Below are positions 21,287 to 29,595 of a DNA stretch of 36,842 nt, one piece after another. A program made the translations under genes and the position numbers. Numbering within the stretch: the first letter of the stretch is position 1; the number at the start of each line of letters is the position of its first letter. Origin of the DNA: DASTPP01 sp035762175 (GTDB taxonomy: Bacteria; Myxococcota_A; Polyangia; Polyangiales; Polyangiaceae); assembly GCA_035762175.1 (NCBI GenBank), contig DASTPP010000300.1, forward strand, positions 1-36,842, written 5' to 3'. The notes under the pieces are model-generated. The model searched no databases. It had not been told where the DNA came from and saw nothing but the letters and a program-made list of their open reading frames with translations.

Positions 21287-23026
21287 ATGACCGGCCCCCG
21301 CCCCGAGCACGACGCGTCCGTCCGCCCGTTCGTCGCCGCCGACTCGGCCCGTCGACCTTGCCGCCCGGCCGCGGCCCGCGGCCCCCTTCGCCCCGCCGTA
21401 GCCTGCGGCCCCCTTCGCCCCGCCGCAGCTCGTCACTCCCGGCGCCCTGCCGCGGCCCGCGGGCCCGCCGCGGCGTGTGCTCTCTTCTCGGCCGCGCTGG
21501 CGCTCGCCCTCGCCGCCGGGTGTGCTCCGTCGCCCGCGGCTTCACGGGGAGCCCGCGCGCCGGGGCCGGCGTCGCGCGAGGCGGCGGGCGCGCGCGTCGC
21601 GCCCGCGCGGCAGGGACGCGTTCGGGTGCTCGTTACGGCCGACCGCGGCCCGCTCGATCGTGGCGTCGTCTCGCTCGGCGTGCCCTTCGCGCCGGGCGAG
21701 CTGCGCGACGCGGCGCTGCTGCGGGTGCTCGACGAGCGGGGCGACGAGGTGCCGGCGTACTCGCGCTCGCTCGCGCGCTGGCCCGCCGACGGGTCCCAGC
21801 GCTCGGTGCTCGTCGCCTTCCGCGCGAGCCTCGCGGCGGGGGCGTCGGCGGCCTGGTCGATCGAGTACGGCGCGGCGCGGCGGCGCGAGTCGGGCGCGCT
21901 CGGGCCGGCGCCCGAGGGGCCGGCGGCGGCGGCGCTGCCCCCGGCCTGGTACGCGCGGAGCCTGGTCGCGGGCTACCGGGTGGGCGCGGACGAGAACGAG
22001 GCCTTCGCGGCCTGGGGCGAGAAGGTCGAGCGGGCGCTCGACGAGATGAGCCCGCCCTGGCAGGCCTACGGCCTGAGCTGCGAGACGACGGCCCTCGAGC
22101 GCACGTACTACGACGGCCCGCACGCCCTCTTTCAGCGCTTTCTGTACCGGGGCACGGCCGAGGCCTACCGCCGCGCGCGCGAAGAGTCGGCCTTCTACCG
22201 GGCGAACGAGCTGCGGTGGTTCCCCGGGGGGCGGGCGACCTACGCCTGCGCGGCGCGCTACGACGCGGGCACGCCCATGCCCTGGCAGAGCCTGCGTACC
22301 ATGCTGGGCCAGGGCATGCTCGACGACTACCTGCTGACGGGCGACCCCGAGGCGCTGCGGGCGCTGCGCGGGCTCGGCGAGGCATTTTTGCGCAACTTGC
22401 CGGCGCTCGAGGCCGGCCCGAGGCCCGCGCTGCGCGCGACCGAGCGCAACCTCGGCTGGACGCTGATGGGCCTCGCCAGCTACTACGCCGTCGACCCGCG
22501 CCCCGAGCTGCGCGCCGCGCTCGACGGGCTCGTGGGGCTCGCGGCCGCCTGGCAGGCCGAGGGCGAGAGCGGCGCCTTCGAGCACGACGTGCACGCGGTC
22601 GACCCCGACGAGTGCGGCCGCGGCCCGCGGGGGGCCTCGCCCTTCATGACCTCGCTGCTCGTCGACGGCCTGATGGACGCCTGGCTGCTCACGCGCGACC
22701 CGCGCGTGCCGCCCGTGGTGCTCAAGGCCGCGGCCTGGTACCGCGACCGCGCCCTCAACCGCGAGCGCGAGGCCTTTCAGTACCTCTGGCGCTGCGAGGA
22801 CGTCGAGTACCAGAGCAGCGCCTGGGCCGACCTCAACCTGCTCATCTGCCACGTCTTCGGCGCCGCCTACCTGTTCTCGGGCGACGCCGCGTGGCTCGAC
22901 TTCGGCGACCACATCGCCCGCAAGGGGCTCGAGCACTTCTTCGGCGGCCGCCCCAAGAACTGGAGCCAGGCGACGCGCAGCTTCACCAAGTACCTGGGCT
23001 ACCGCGCGCTCGGCCGGCGCCCCTGA
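21287..23026 (+). CDS. Secreted lipoprotein with RIFT-barrel and alpha-toroid parts, carbohydrate-active-like
   Basis: A 579-residue protein. The leader contains a 27-bp tandem repeat (units CGPLRPA-like, from 21378 and 21405) before a hydrophobic segment ending LALAAGC, C79 lipidated; this leader is unusually long. Residues about 108-200 (VLVTADRGPLDRGVVSLGVP, then LLRVLDERGDEVPAYSRSLA, then RWPADGSQRSVLVAF) resemble the N-terminal RIFT-barrel domain of the PcRGLX/YetA exo-rhamnogalacturonan lyase-like group. The remainder is helical, with repeats of the kind seen in (alpha/alpha) toroids (TLMGLASYYAVDPRPELRAA, LLICHVFGAAYLFSGDAAWL). A role in polysaccharide degradation at the cell surface is an inference from these resemblances; no catalytic residue is assigned. 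The only possible start giving the signal region is ATG 21287. Confidence 0.7.
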   Translation: MTGPRPEHDASVRPFVAADSARRPCRPAAARGPLRPAVACGPLRPAAARHSRRPAAARGPAAACALFSAALALALAAGCAPSPAASRGARAPGPASREAAGARVAPARQGRVRVLVTADRGPLDRGVVSLGVPFAPGELRDAALLRVLDERGDEVPAYSRSLARWPADGSQRSVLVAFRASLAAGASAAWSIEYGAARRRESGALGPAPEGPAAAALPPAWYARSLVAGYRVGADENEAFAAWGEKVERALDEMSPPWQAYGLSCETTALERTYYDGPHALFQRFLYRGTAEAYRRAREESAFYRANELRWFPGGRATYACAARYDAGTPMPWQSLRTMLGQGMLDDYLLTGDPEALRALRGLGEAFLRNLPALEAGPRPALRATERNLGWTLMGLASYYAVDPRPELRAALDGLVGLAAAWQAEGESGAFEHDVHAVDPDECGRGPRGASPFMTSLLVDGLMDAWLLTRDPRVPPVVLKAAAWYRDRALNREREAFQYLWRCEDVEYQSSAWADLNLLICHVFGAAYLFSGDAAWLDFGDHIARKGLEHFFGGRPKNWSQATRSFTKYLGYRALGRRP

Positions 23027-23074
23027 GCCGCGCGGCTCGAACCCGGGCGAGAACCGAGGTAAAGGCTCGGGCCC

Positions 23075-23521
23075 ATGGTCTGGGTCTGCAAGGCGTACCG
23101 CGAGCTTTCGACCGACGAGCTTTACGCCCTGCTCAAGCTGCGCCAGCGGGTCTTCGTCGTCGAGCAGAACTGCCCTTACCTCGATCTCGACGACAAAGAC
23201 CAGCGGGCCCGGCACCTCTGGCACGCCCCCCCGGGCGCCGAGATGGCGGCCTACCTGCGCTACTTCGGGCCGGGCGAGCTCTACGCCGAGGCGAGCCTCG
23301 GGCGCGTGGTGACGGCCCCCGAGCGGCGCCGCGACGGGCTCGGGCGCGCGCTCTTGCGCGAGGGGCTCGCGCGCATCGAGGCCGACTTCGGCCGCTGCCC
23401 CGTGCGCATCGGCGCCCAGGCGTACCTCGAGCGCTTCTACGCCTCGTTCGGCTTCGAGCGCTCGGGCCCCGACTACGTCGAAGATGGCATCCCGCATTTG
23501 ACGATGACGCGCCCGGGCTGA
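23075..23521 (+). CDS. elaA: GNAT acetyltransferase, ElaA family
   Basis: A 148-residue GNAT protein. The N-terminus (ELSTDELYALLKLRQRVFVV, then EQNCPYLDLDDKD) closely matches E. coli ElaA as I remember it. Acetyl-CoA-binding motif A is VVTAPERRRDGLGRALL. The end, AQAYLERFYASFGFERSGPD then EDGIPHLTM, is also ElaA-like. Family members are predicted N-acyltransferases of unknown substrate. The gene starts 48 bp after the carbohydrate-active-like gene and may share its transcript. Its last 20 bp, including the stop, form the first copy of a 31-bp tandem repeat that continues downstream. The call is secure at the family level. Confidence 0.93.
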   Translation: MVWVCKAYRELSTDELYALLKLRQRVFVVEQNCPYLDLDDKDQRARHLWHAPPGAEMAAYLRYFGPGELYAEASLGRVVTAPERRRDGLGRALLREGLARIEADFGRCPVRIGAQAYLERFYASFGFERSGPDYVEDGIPHLTMTRPG

Positions 23522-23588
23522 ACCCGATTGAACGATGGCGCGCCTGGGCCGAGCCCGATTGAACGATGGCGCGCCCGGGCCGAGCCCG
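23501..23588. repeat. Three tandem repeats, 31-bp period, starting inside elaA
   Basis: Blocks starting ACGATGACGCGCCCGGGC, ACGATGGCGCGCCTGGGC and ACGATGGCGCGCCCGGGC begin at 23501, 23532 and 23563, exactly 31 bp apart. The first covers the last codons and the stop of elaA; the others lie beyond it. The pattern looks like duplication of the gene's tail past the stop codon, ending just before the LysR stop at 23598. Confidence 0.88.
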
Positions 23589-23597
23589 CCGCGCGCG

Positions 23598-24485
23598 TCA
23601 GCCCATGGCGCGCCGTAGAAACTCGAGCAACGCGCGGGCGGGCGGGCTGAGCTCGCGCCCCTTGCGCCGCAAGAGCCCGAGCGGCCGGTAGAGGGGGCCC
23701 TCGGCGAAGGGCAGGGCGCGCAGCGAGCGGGCGCGCGCTTCGTGCTCGACCGCGGGGCGCGGCAAGATGCTGACGCCGAGCCCCGCCTCGACCGAGCGCT
23801 TGATGGACTCGATGTTGTCAGACTCGGCCACGCGCCGCGGCCGGACGCGGTGCCCCCGCAGCCACGCGTCGACGAAGCGGCGCGTGGGGATGTCGCGGTC
23901 GAACGCGACGAAGGGCTCGCCCTCGAGCGCGGCGACGGGCACCGGCCGGCGCGCCGGGAAGCGCCGCCCCGGCGGGCAGACGAGGACGAGCTCGTCGTCG
24001 CGCAGCCGGATCACCTCGAGGCCGGGCCGGGGGCTCGGCAGGGCGACGAGGCCGAGGTCGGCCGCGCCCGATCGGCACGCGGCGTAGACGCGGTCGGTGC
24101 GCGTGTACTCGACGCGCACGTCGACGCGCGCGTGCGCCCGCAAGAACTGCTTGATGTGCGGCGGCAGCTCGTAGAGGCCCGTCGAGTAGACCGTGGCCAG
24201 GCGCACGACCCCCGCGGGCGCGGCGCGCAGGCCGCCCATGAGCCGATCGAGCTCGCCCAGGCGGGCGACCACCGCGCGCGCCGCCTCGTAGAGCAAGCGC
24301 CCGGCCGCGGTCGGGCGCACCCCGCGGCGCGGGCCCCGCTCGAGCAGGCGGCTGCCGTAGCGCGCCTCGAGCGCGCGCACCTGCTGGCTGACGGCCGACT
24401 GCGTGACGCGGCCCCGGGCCGCCGCCTCGGTGAAGCTGCCCGTCTCGACGATGTCGCAGAAGGTCTTGAGCGTCTCGATGTGCAC
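23598..24485 (-). CDS. LysR-family transcriptional regulator
   Basis: A 295-residue LysR regulator. The winged helix-turn-helix occupies residues 1-60 (MHIETLKTFCDIVETGSFTE, then TQSAVSQQVRALE). The effector-binding domain follows (VRLATVYSTGLYELPPHIKQ, then GAADLGLVALPSP, then SDNIESIKRSVEAGLGVSIL). This sequence style recalls the CysB-like subgroup found in many gene neighbourhoods. It is divergent from the succinate dehydrogenase cytochrome b gene, and an AT-rich dyad (ATTAG-N5-CTAAT, 24494-24508) lies 9 bp upstream of its own start. It therefore probably regulates itself and perhaps the divergent gene. The ATG at 24485 gives the canonical N-terminus. The inducer is unknown. Confidence 0.95.
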   Translation of the reverse strand: MHIETLKTFCDIVETGSFTEAAARGRVTQSAVSQQVRALEARYGSRLLERGPRRGVRPTAAGRLLYEAARAVVARLGELDRLMGGLRAAPAGVVRLATVYSTGLYELPPHIKQFLRAHARVDVRVEYTRTDRVYAACRSGAADLGLVALPSPRPGLEVIRLRDDELVLVCPPGRRFPARRPVPVAALEGEPFVAFDRDIPTRRFVDAWLRGHRVRPRRVAESDNIESIKRSVEAGLGVSILPRPAVEHEARARSLRALPFAEGPLYRPLGLLRRKGRELSPPARALLEFLRRAMG

Positions 24486-24493
24486 GCGGCCTC

Positions 24494-24508
24494 ATTAGTT
24501 TCTCTAAT
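24494..24508. promoter_or_regulatory. LysR-type operator, ATTAG-N5-CTAAT
   Basis: A perfect 5-bp dyad with 5-bp spacing, forming the T-N11-A pattern expected for LysR-type regulators. It is an A/T island in DNA otherwise near 75% GC. It lies between the divergent LysR gene and the cytochrome b gene, very close to the LysR start, so binding could repress LysR and activate the other gene. Function is inferred from position and pattern. Confidence 0.75.
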
Positions 24509-24565
24509 CGATCGGCGCTGGCCTTTCCATGAGCGCGGGCGGCGGGCGCTTGGTACCCCGAAGGC

Positions 24566-25345
24566 ATGGCCCACGCATCGCCGTCGCCCCTCGCCCCGGC
24601 GCCCTTTCCGCCCTCGCCGCCCGCGCCGCCGGCCTTCGCCGCGCCGCCCGCGCCCGCCCGGCCGGCGGCCCTCGCGAGCGAGGTGCCGCCGGCCGGGCTG
24701 CGCCGGCTCTGGGGCTCGCACGTCGGCAAGAAGGCCCTGATGGCCTCGACCGGCTTCTTTCTCGCCGGCTGGTCGCTCGCGCACCTGGCCGGCAACCTGC
24801 TCATCTTTCGCGGCCCGGGCGCGCTCGAGCAGTACGCCGCCTTCCTGCGCAAGAGCGGCCCGCTGCTCTGGACGGTGCGGGGCCTTCTCGCCTTCTCGAT
24901 CGCGGTGCACGTCGTCGCCGCGCTGCGCCTCTCGCTCGCCGCCCGGCGGGCCCGCCCGAGCCGGTACGTGGTTCGCAGCCACGAGGCCGCCTCGTTCGCC
25001 TCGCGCCTGATGGGCGCGGGGGGCGTCTTCTTGCTCGCCTTTCTCGGCTACCACCTCGCCCACGTGTACGCGGGCTTCGGCCACGCGAGCTTCGTCGATG
25101 GCGACGTGACGGGCAACATGGCGCGGGGCCTGCGCGAGGCGCTCGCGGCGATCGCGTACCTCGGCTCGGCGCTGGCGCTCGGGCTGCACCTCTCGCACGG
25201 CGGCTGGAGCGGCCCGAAGAGCCTCGGCCTCGCCGGCTCCTCGACCCGCCCCTTCCGGCGCCGGGGCGCGATCGCCCTCGGCCTCGCCGTGGGGCTCGGG
25301 TTTGCGGCGGTGCCCCTGGCGATCGTGGCGGGCTGGGTGCGCTGA
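24566..25345 (+). CDS. Succinate dehydrogenase cytochrome b subunit (SdhC-like), solitary
   Basis: A 259-residue membrane protein of the b558-type succinate dehydrogenase/fumarate reductase anchor family. After a roughly 40-residue Pro/Ala leader comes LWGSHVGKKALMASTGFFLA, then five hydrophobic segments. Histidines in WSLAHLAGNLL, SIAVHVVAALR, GYHLAHVY and GLHLSHGGW fit the four haem ligands of the two-haem type. The family normally sits in an operon with the flavoprotein and iron-sulfur subunits, but here it is followed by repeats and then a convergent gene, so no SdhA or SdhB is adjacent. It is divergent from a LysR gene with an operator between them. Its stop codon lies inside a perfect 40-bp tandem duplication. 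The N-terminal Pro/Ala leader is unusual; an internal start near residue 40 cannot be excluded. Confidence 0.88.
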   Translation: MAHASPSPLAPAPFPPSPPAPPAFAAPPAPARPAALASEVPPAGLRRLWGSHVGKKALMASTGFFLAGWSLAHLAGNLLIFRGPGALEQYAAFLRKSGPLLWTVRGLLAFSIAVHVVAALRLSLAARRARPSRYVVRSHEAASFASRLMGAGGVFLLAFLGYHLAHVYAGFGHASFVDGDVTGNMARGLREALAAIAYLGSALALGLHLSHGGWSGPKSLGLAGSSTRPFRRRGAIALGLAVGLGFAAVPLAIVAGWVR

Positions 25346-25499
25346 GTCGCCCGCGGCGGCGGCCCTCGCGGGGGGGCGCCGCTGAGTCGCCCGCGGCGGC
25401 GGCCCTCGCGGGGGGGCGCCGCCCGGGCGGGGGCGCTCACGGCGCGGCCCGGCGCCTCGGCCGACCTCGCTGGGGGCGCCGCCCGGGCGGGGGCGCTCA
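25341..25499. repeat. Perfect 40-bp tandem duplication over the SdhC stop, plus 28-bp repeat
   Basis: Bases 25341-25380 are repeated exactly at 25381-25420, and the first copy contains the cytochrome b stop codon (25343-25345), so the stop is duplicated too. A second repeat, beginning GGGGGCGCCGCCCGGGCGGG, occurs near 25412 and 25472, 60 bp apart. The second copy ends at the stop of the convergent molybdenum hydroxylase gene. The tract fills the whole convergent gap and may serve as a bidirectional terminator. Confidence 0.92.
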
Positions 25500-27749
25500 G
25501 GCGGGGCGGGCGGCGATGGGCAGCGAGCGGTGGCGCTTGCCGGTGGCGCGGTAGATGGCGTTGGCGAGCGCGGGGGCGAGGGGGGGCACCGAGGGCTCGC
25601 CGAGGCCGCTCGGGCGCAGGTCGGTGTTGACGAAGTGCACCTCGATGACGGCGGGCGCCTCGTTGATGCGGGCGACGGGGTAGTCGTCGAAGTTGCTTTG
25701 CTCGACGCGGCCGCCGTTGACGCTGATCTTCTCTTTGAGGGCGGCCGAGAGGGCCTGCACGATGCCGCCCTCGATCTGGGCGCGGGCGCCGTTCGGGTTG
25801 AGCACGCGGCCGCAGTCGACCGCGCACACGACGCGATCGACGCGCAGGGCGCCGCCGGCGGTCGAGACCTCGACGACCTGGGCGGCGTAGCTCAAATGGT
25901 CGATGCCGCAGGCGATGCCGGCGCCGCGGCCGGGCGGCAGGGCCTTGCCCCAGCCGGCCTTCTCGGCGGCGGTTTTGAGCACGGCCTTGAGCCGGTCGGG
26001 CGACCAGGGAAAGTCTTTGTTGGGCTTGGGCCGGTCGACCTTGAGCTCGTCGATGAGCGCCAGGCGGTACTCGTAGGGGTCTTTGCCGGCCTTCTCGGCC
26101 AGCTCGTCGAGGAAGCTCTCGACGGCGAAGACCGTGTGGGTCGTGTGCACGCCGCGCCACCAGCCGCGCTTGGTGCCGATGGGCGCGTGGGTGTACTCGC
26201 AAGAGCGGTGGGGCACGCGGTAGAGCATGGTGCTCGCGCCGGTGCTCTCTTGCAGGCCGAACTCTTTGGCCTCGGGGTCGATGGTGGCCGAGATGGCGGC
26301 GGTCGAGAGGCGGTGGCGCCAGGCGTGGGGGTAGCCCTTCGCGTCGAGGCTCGCCTCGATGACGTGCAGGGCCGGGGGGCGGTAGAAGTCGTGGCGCAGA
26401 TCGTCTTCGCGCGTCCAGACGACCTGCACCGGCGCGTCGAGCTGTTTGGCGACGAGGGCCGCCTCGACCACGTAGTCGGGGTTGAGCCGCCGGCCGAAGC
26501 CGCCGCCGAGCAGCGTGACCTCGACCGAGACGTTCTCGGGCGCGAGGCCGAGCGCCTTGGCCACCGACTTCGCCGCCCACTCGGGGTTCTGCGTCGGGCC
26601 GGTCAGCAGGCACTTGTCGCCGCGGACTTCGGCGGTGAAATTCATGGGCTCCATCGTGGCGTGGGCGATGAAAGGCACCTCGTAGCGGGCGCGCACGACC
26701 GCGCGCGCCTTGGCGAGCTCGCCGTCGGGGTCGCCGAGGCGGTTGACCAGCTCGCGGCCGGCGGCCGACGTCGCGCGCTCCATCTCGGCGAGGTGCGGGG
26801 CGCTCGCCTCGGACGCGTGCGGGCTCGCGGCCCACTCGATCGCGAGCTTCTTTCGGCCCTGCATCGCCGCCCAGGTCGAGTCGGCGACGACGGCGACGCC
26901 GCTCGGCACGTTGACGTCGGGGCCCTGGGCCGGCACCTCGACCACCTTCTTGACGCCGCGCACGGCGAGCGCCGCGTCGGCCCGGAACGACGCGACCTTC
27001 GCCCCGGGCACGGGGGCGCGCTCGATCGAGGCGAAGAGCATGCGCGGCTTGCGCACGTCGAGGCCGTAGCGCGCGGCGCCCCGGGCGATGGCGGGCGCGT
27101 CGACGTTCGCGTGCTCTCGGCCGAGCAGCTTGAAGTCGTTGGGGTCTTTGACGGGCGCCGACGCGGGCGCCTTCTGCTTGCCGACGAGCAGGGCGAGCTC
27201 GGCGTAGGGCACGCGGCGCCCCGAGGCCGGGTCGACGACGTGCGAGGCCTCGGTCTTCAGGCCCTCGGCGGGCGCGCCGAGCTTCTCGGCCGCCGCGGCG
27301 ACGAGCAGCGCCCTCGCCTTGGCGCCCGCCTCGCGCAACGTCGTCCAGGCGCCGCGCACGCTCGCGCTGCCGCCGGTGCCCTGGTCGCCGAAGCGCTTGG
27401 CGTCGAGCGGCGCCTGCTCGACGCGCGCCCGGCCCCAGTCGAGATCGAGCTCTTCGGCCACCATCAGCGCGAGCGTGGTGCGCACGGCCTGGCCCATCTC
27501 CGACTTGGCCACGCGGATGGTGGCCGAGTTGTCGGGGTGCACGACCACGAAGGCGTTGACCTCGACGCCCTCGCGCGCGGCCTCGGTCGCCGCCGCGGGC
27601 GCCGGCGCGGCGGCCCCCTCGGCCCCGGCCCCCTCGGGCTTCGCCTCGCGCTTGCACGAGGCGAGGGCCAAGAAGAGGCCGCCGCCCGCGAGCGCGCCGG
27701 CGCGCAGGAGCGCGCGGCGGCCCAGCCCTTCGCCCGCCCCGCCGCTCAT
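25497..27749 (-). CDS. iorB: Molybdenum hydroxylase large subunit (isoquinoline 1-oxidoreductase beta-like)
   Basis: A 750-residue xanthine-oxidase-superfamily large subunit. It begins with a twin-arginine-type signal (GRRALLRAGALAGGG) ending LALASC, where C32 could also be lipidated. The aldehyde oxidase/xanthine dehydrogenase domains follow: NAFVVVHPDNSATIRVAKSE, KSEMGQAVRTTLAL, QNPEWAAKSVAKALG, TLLGGGFGRRLNPDYV, WTREDDLRHDFYRP, GIDHLSYAAQVVEV, and LGEPSVPPLAPALANA, which contains the active-site Glu. The gene overlaps the small-subunit stop by 4 bp (ATGA), so the two are coupled. No FAD subunit is present, as expected for the Ior type, which uses periplasmic electron acceptors. The substrate cannot be inferred; other members act on aldehydes or N-heterocycles. 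Confidence 0.93.
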   Translation of the reverse strand: MSGGAGEGLGRRALLRAGALAGGGLFLALASCKREAKPEGAGAEGAAAPAPAAATEAAREGVEVNAFVVVHPDNSATIRVAKSEMGQAVRTTLALMVAEELDLDWGRARVEQAPLDAKRFGDQGTGGSASVRGAWTTLREAGAKARALLVAAAAEKLGAPAEGLKTEASHVVDPASGRRVPYAELALLVGKQKAPASAPVKDPNDFKLLGREHANVDAPAIARGAARYGLDVRKPRMLFASIERAPVPGAKVASFRADAALAVRGVKKVVEVPAQGPDVNVPSGVAVVADSTWAAMQGRKKLAIEWAASPHASEASAPHLAEMERATSAAGRELVNRLGDPDGELAKARAVVRARYEVPFIAHATMEPMNFTAEVRGDKCLLTGPTQNPEWAAKSVAKALGLAPENVSVEVTLLGGGFGRRLNPDYVVEAALVAKQLDAPVQVVWTREDDLRHDFYRPPALHVIEASLDAKGYPHAWRHRLSTAAISATIDPEAKEFGLQESTGASTMLYRVPHRSCEYTHAPIGTKRGWWRGVHTTHTVFAVESFLDELAEKAGKDPYEYRLALIDELKVDRPKPNKDFPWSPDRLKAVLKTAAEKAGWGKALPPGRGAGIACGIDHLSYAAQVVEVSTAGGALRVDRVVCAVDCGRVLNPNGARAQIEGGIVQALSAALKEKISVNGGRVEQSNFDDYPVARINEAPAVIEVHFVNTDLRPSGLGEPSVPPLAPALANAIYRATGKRHRSLPIAARPA

Positions 27750-28216
27750 CGCCCGGCCCCGCCCTTCGTGAGCTCGGCCGCGCGCCGCACGGCCTTGCGG
27801 ATGCGCACGTACGTGCCGCAGCGGCAGAGGTTGCCCGCCATCGCGGCGTCGATGTCGTCGTCGCTCGGGTCGGCCTTGCGCGCGAGCAGCGAGGCGGCGC
27901 TCATGATCTGGCCGGCCTGGCAGTAGCCGCACTGGGCCACGTTCTCTTCGACCCAGGCCCGCTGCACCGGGTGGGTGCCGTCGGCCGAGAGGCCCTCGAT
28001 CGTGGTGACGCTCTTGCCCGCGACGGCCGAGACGGGCAGCACGCACGCGCGCACCGCGGCGCCCTCGAGGTGCACCGTGCAGGCGCCGCAGAGCGCCTTG
28101 CCGCAGCCGAACTTGGCGCCCGTCAGCCCGACGACGTCGCGCAAGGCCCAGAGCAGGGGCATGTCGCCGTCGACGTCGAGCCGGTGGCGCTTGCCGTTGA
28201 TGGTCACTTCGAACAT
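27746..28216 (-). CDS. iorA: [2Fe-2S] subunit of molybdenum hydroxylase (isoquinoline 1-oxidoreductase alpha-like)
   Basis: A 156-residue iron-sulfur subunit. The plant-type cluster is bound by C38, C43, C46 and C58 (FGCGKALCGACTV). The second, helical-domain cluster is bound by C96, C99, C131 and C133 (QCGYCQAGQ, NLCRCGTY). This is the standard pattern for small subunits of this enzyme class and gives two electron-transfer centres between the molybdenum site and the acceptor. It is first in the operon and its stop overlaps the large-subunit start. GAGGAGGG lies 6 nt before the ATG at 28216. It has no signal peptide of its own and would be exported by hitchhiking on the Tat-signal-bearing large subunit. 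Confidence 0.95.
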   Translation of the reverse strand: MFEVTINGKRHRLDVDGDMPLLWALRDVVGLTGAKFGCGKALCGACTVHLEGAAVRACVLPVSAVAGKSVTTIEGLSADGTHPVQRAWVEENVAQCGYCQAGQIMSAASLLARKADPSDDDIDAAMAGNLCRCGTYVRIRKAVRRAAELTKGGAGR

Positions 28217-28375
28217 GGCCGCCCTCCTCGTCGCTGGTGCCGGGCCCGGGCCGGGCCCGCCGCCCGCGCCGTCGCGCGCCGCCGCGCCCCCGCCGTTCGG
28301 GCGGAAGGGGGGCGGCGGGCCTGCCGGCGCGGCGTCGGGGGCACCCTGACGCGCCTCCGCGGCGGGGTCAACGCC

Positions 28376-28432
28376 GGCGCCGCGGGGGCGGTCGCGGGGC
28401 GGCCGGGGCGCCGCGGGGGCGGTCGCGGGGCG
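28376..28432. repeat. 26-bp direct repeat, 31-bp period
   Basis: A 26-bp block beginning GGCGCCGCGGGGGCGGTCGC is present at 28376 and 28407, 31 bp apart, perfectly conserved. It lies in the 286-bp gap between the divergent iorA and quinone oxidoreductase genes. Nothing else recognisable was seen in the gap beyond the ribosome binding site of iorA. Confidence 0.85.
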
Positions 28433-28502
28433 CCGCCGCGCGCCGGGGGTGGGCGGGGCGCGCCGGCTTGACGCGGCGGCCGCGCCCGAGAAAGACGGGC
28501 CG

Positions 28503-29486
28503 ATGCGCGCCATCGTGTGTGAACGCTTCGGCCCCCCCTCGTCGCTCGCCTTCCGCGAGGTCGACGACCCCGCGGCGGGCCGGGGCGAGCTCGTCGTCGA
28601 GGTCAAGGCGGCGGGGGTCAACTTTCCCGATTTGCTTTCGATTCAGAACCTCTACCAGTTCAAGCCGCCGCTGCCCTTCTCGCCCGGCGGCGAGGTCGCC
28701 GGCGTCGTCGCGGCCGCGGGCGAGGGCGCCGCGGGCTTCGCCGTCGGCGACCGGGTGATGGCGCTCGTCGGCTTCGGCGGCTTCGCCGAGCGCGTCGCGG
28801 CCACCCCCGCGCAGTGCACCCGCCTGCCCGACGAGATGCCCTTCGAGATCGCCGCCGGCATGCTCTACACCTACGGCACCTCGTACCACGCGCTCGTGCA
28901 CCGCGCGGCCCTGCGCCCGGGCGAGACCGTGCTCGTGCTCGGGGCCGCCGGCGGCGTCGGGCTGGCCGCCCTGCAGATCGCCAAGAAGCTCGGCGCCCGC
29001 GTCGTCGCCGCCGCCTCGTCCGACGAGAAGCTCGCGCTTTGCCGGCGCGAGGGCGCCGACGAGGCCGTCAACTACGCCCGGGGCGATCTGCGCGCCTTGC
29101 TGCGCCCGCTCGGCGGCGTCGACGTCGTCTACGACCCGGTCGGCGGCGATCTGAGCGAGCCCGCCCTGCGCGCGCTGCGGCCCGGCGGGCGGCTGCTCGT
29201 CATCGGCTTCGCCCGCGGCGAGATACCCAAGATGCCGCTCAATTTGCCGCTCTTGAAAGAGTGCTCGATCGTCGGCGTGCAGTGGGGCGCTTGGGCGCAG
29301 CGCGAGCCCGAGGCGCAGCGCGCCATGATCGGCGAGCTCTTGCGCTGGTGGCAGTCAGGCGATCTGCGCCCGCACGTCCACCGCACGTACCCGCTCGAGC
29401 GGGCGGCCGAGGCGCTCGACGATCTGGCGGCGAGGCGGGTGCAGGGCAAGGCCATCTTGGTCCCGGGCGCGCCCGGCGGGGGTTAG
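28503..29486 (+). CDS. NADPH:quinone oxidoreductase, zinc-independent MDR family
   Basis: A 327-residue medium-chain dehydrogenase/reductase. The N-terminal substrate domain (MRAIVCERFGPPSSLAFREV, KAAGVNFPDLLSIQNLY, FSPGGEVAGVV) is of the quinone oxidoreductase type and lacks the zinc-ligand cysteines of alcohol dehydrogenases. The Rossmann domain has VLVLGAAGGVGLAALQIAK (GAAGGVG 147-153). The C-terminal PLERAAEALDDLAARRVQGK is also typical. It is probably cytoplasmic and NADPH-dependent. It is divergent from the molybdenum hydroxylase operon and probably monocistronic. A metabolic link to that enzyme is possible but only suggested by proximity. Confidence 0.93.
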   Translation: MRAIVCERFGPPSSLAFREVDDPAAGRGELVVEVKAAGVNFPDLLSIQNLYQFKPPLPFSPGGEVAGVVAAAGEGAAGFAVGDRVMALVGFGGFAERVAATPAQCTRLPDEMPFEIAAGMLYTYGTSYHALVHRAALRPGETVLVLGAAGGVGLAALQIAKKLGARVVAAASSDEKLALCRREGADEAVNYARGDLRALLRPLGGVDVVYDPVGGDLSEPALRALRPGGRLLVIGFARGEIPKMPLNLPLLKECSIVGVQWGAWAQREPEAQRAMIGELLRWWQSGDLRPHVHRTYPLERAAEALDDLAARRVQGKAILVPGAPGGG

Positions 29487-29595
29487 GCTCCGGCCGGCGT
29501 CGGCCCCCTCAAGCGACGGCCGGGTCGTTCGGGCGAGGGCGGGCCGCGGGGGGCCCGCGTTGACGCCCCGGGCGGGGCGTGGTGTTTTGAGCGCC

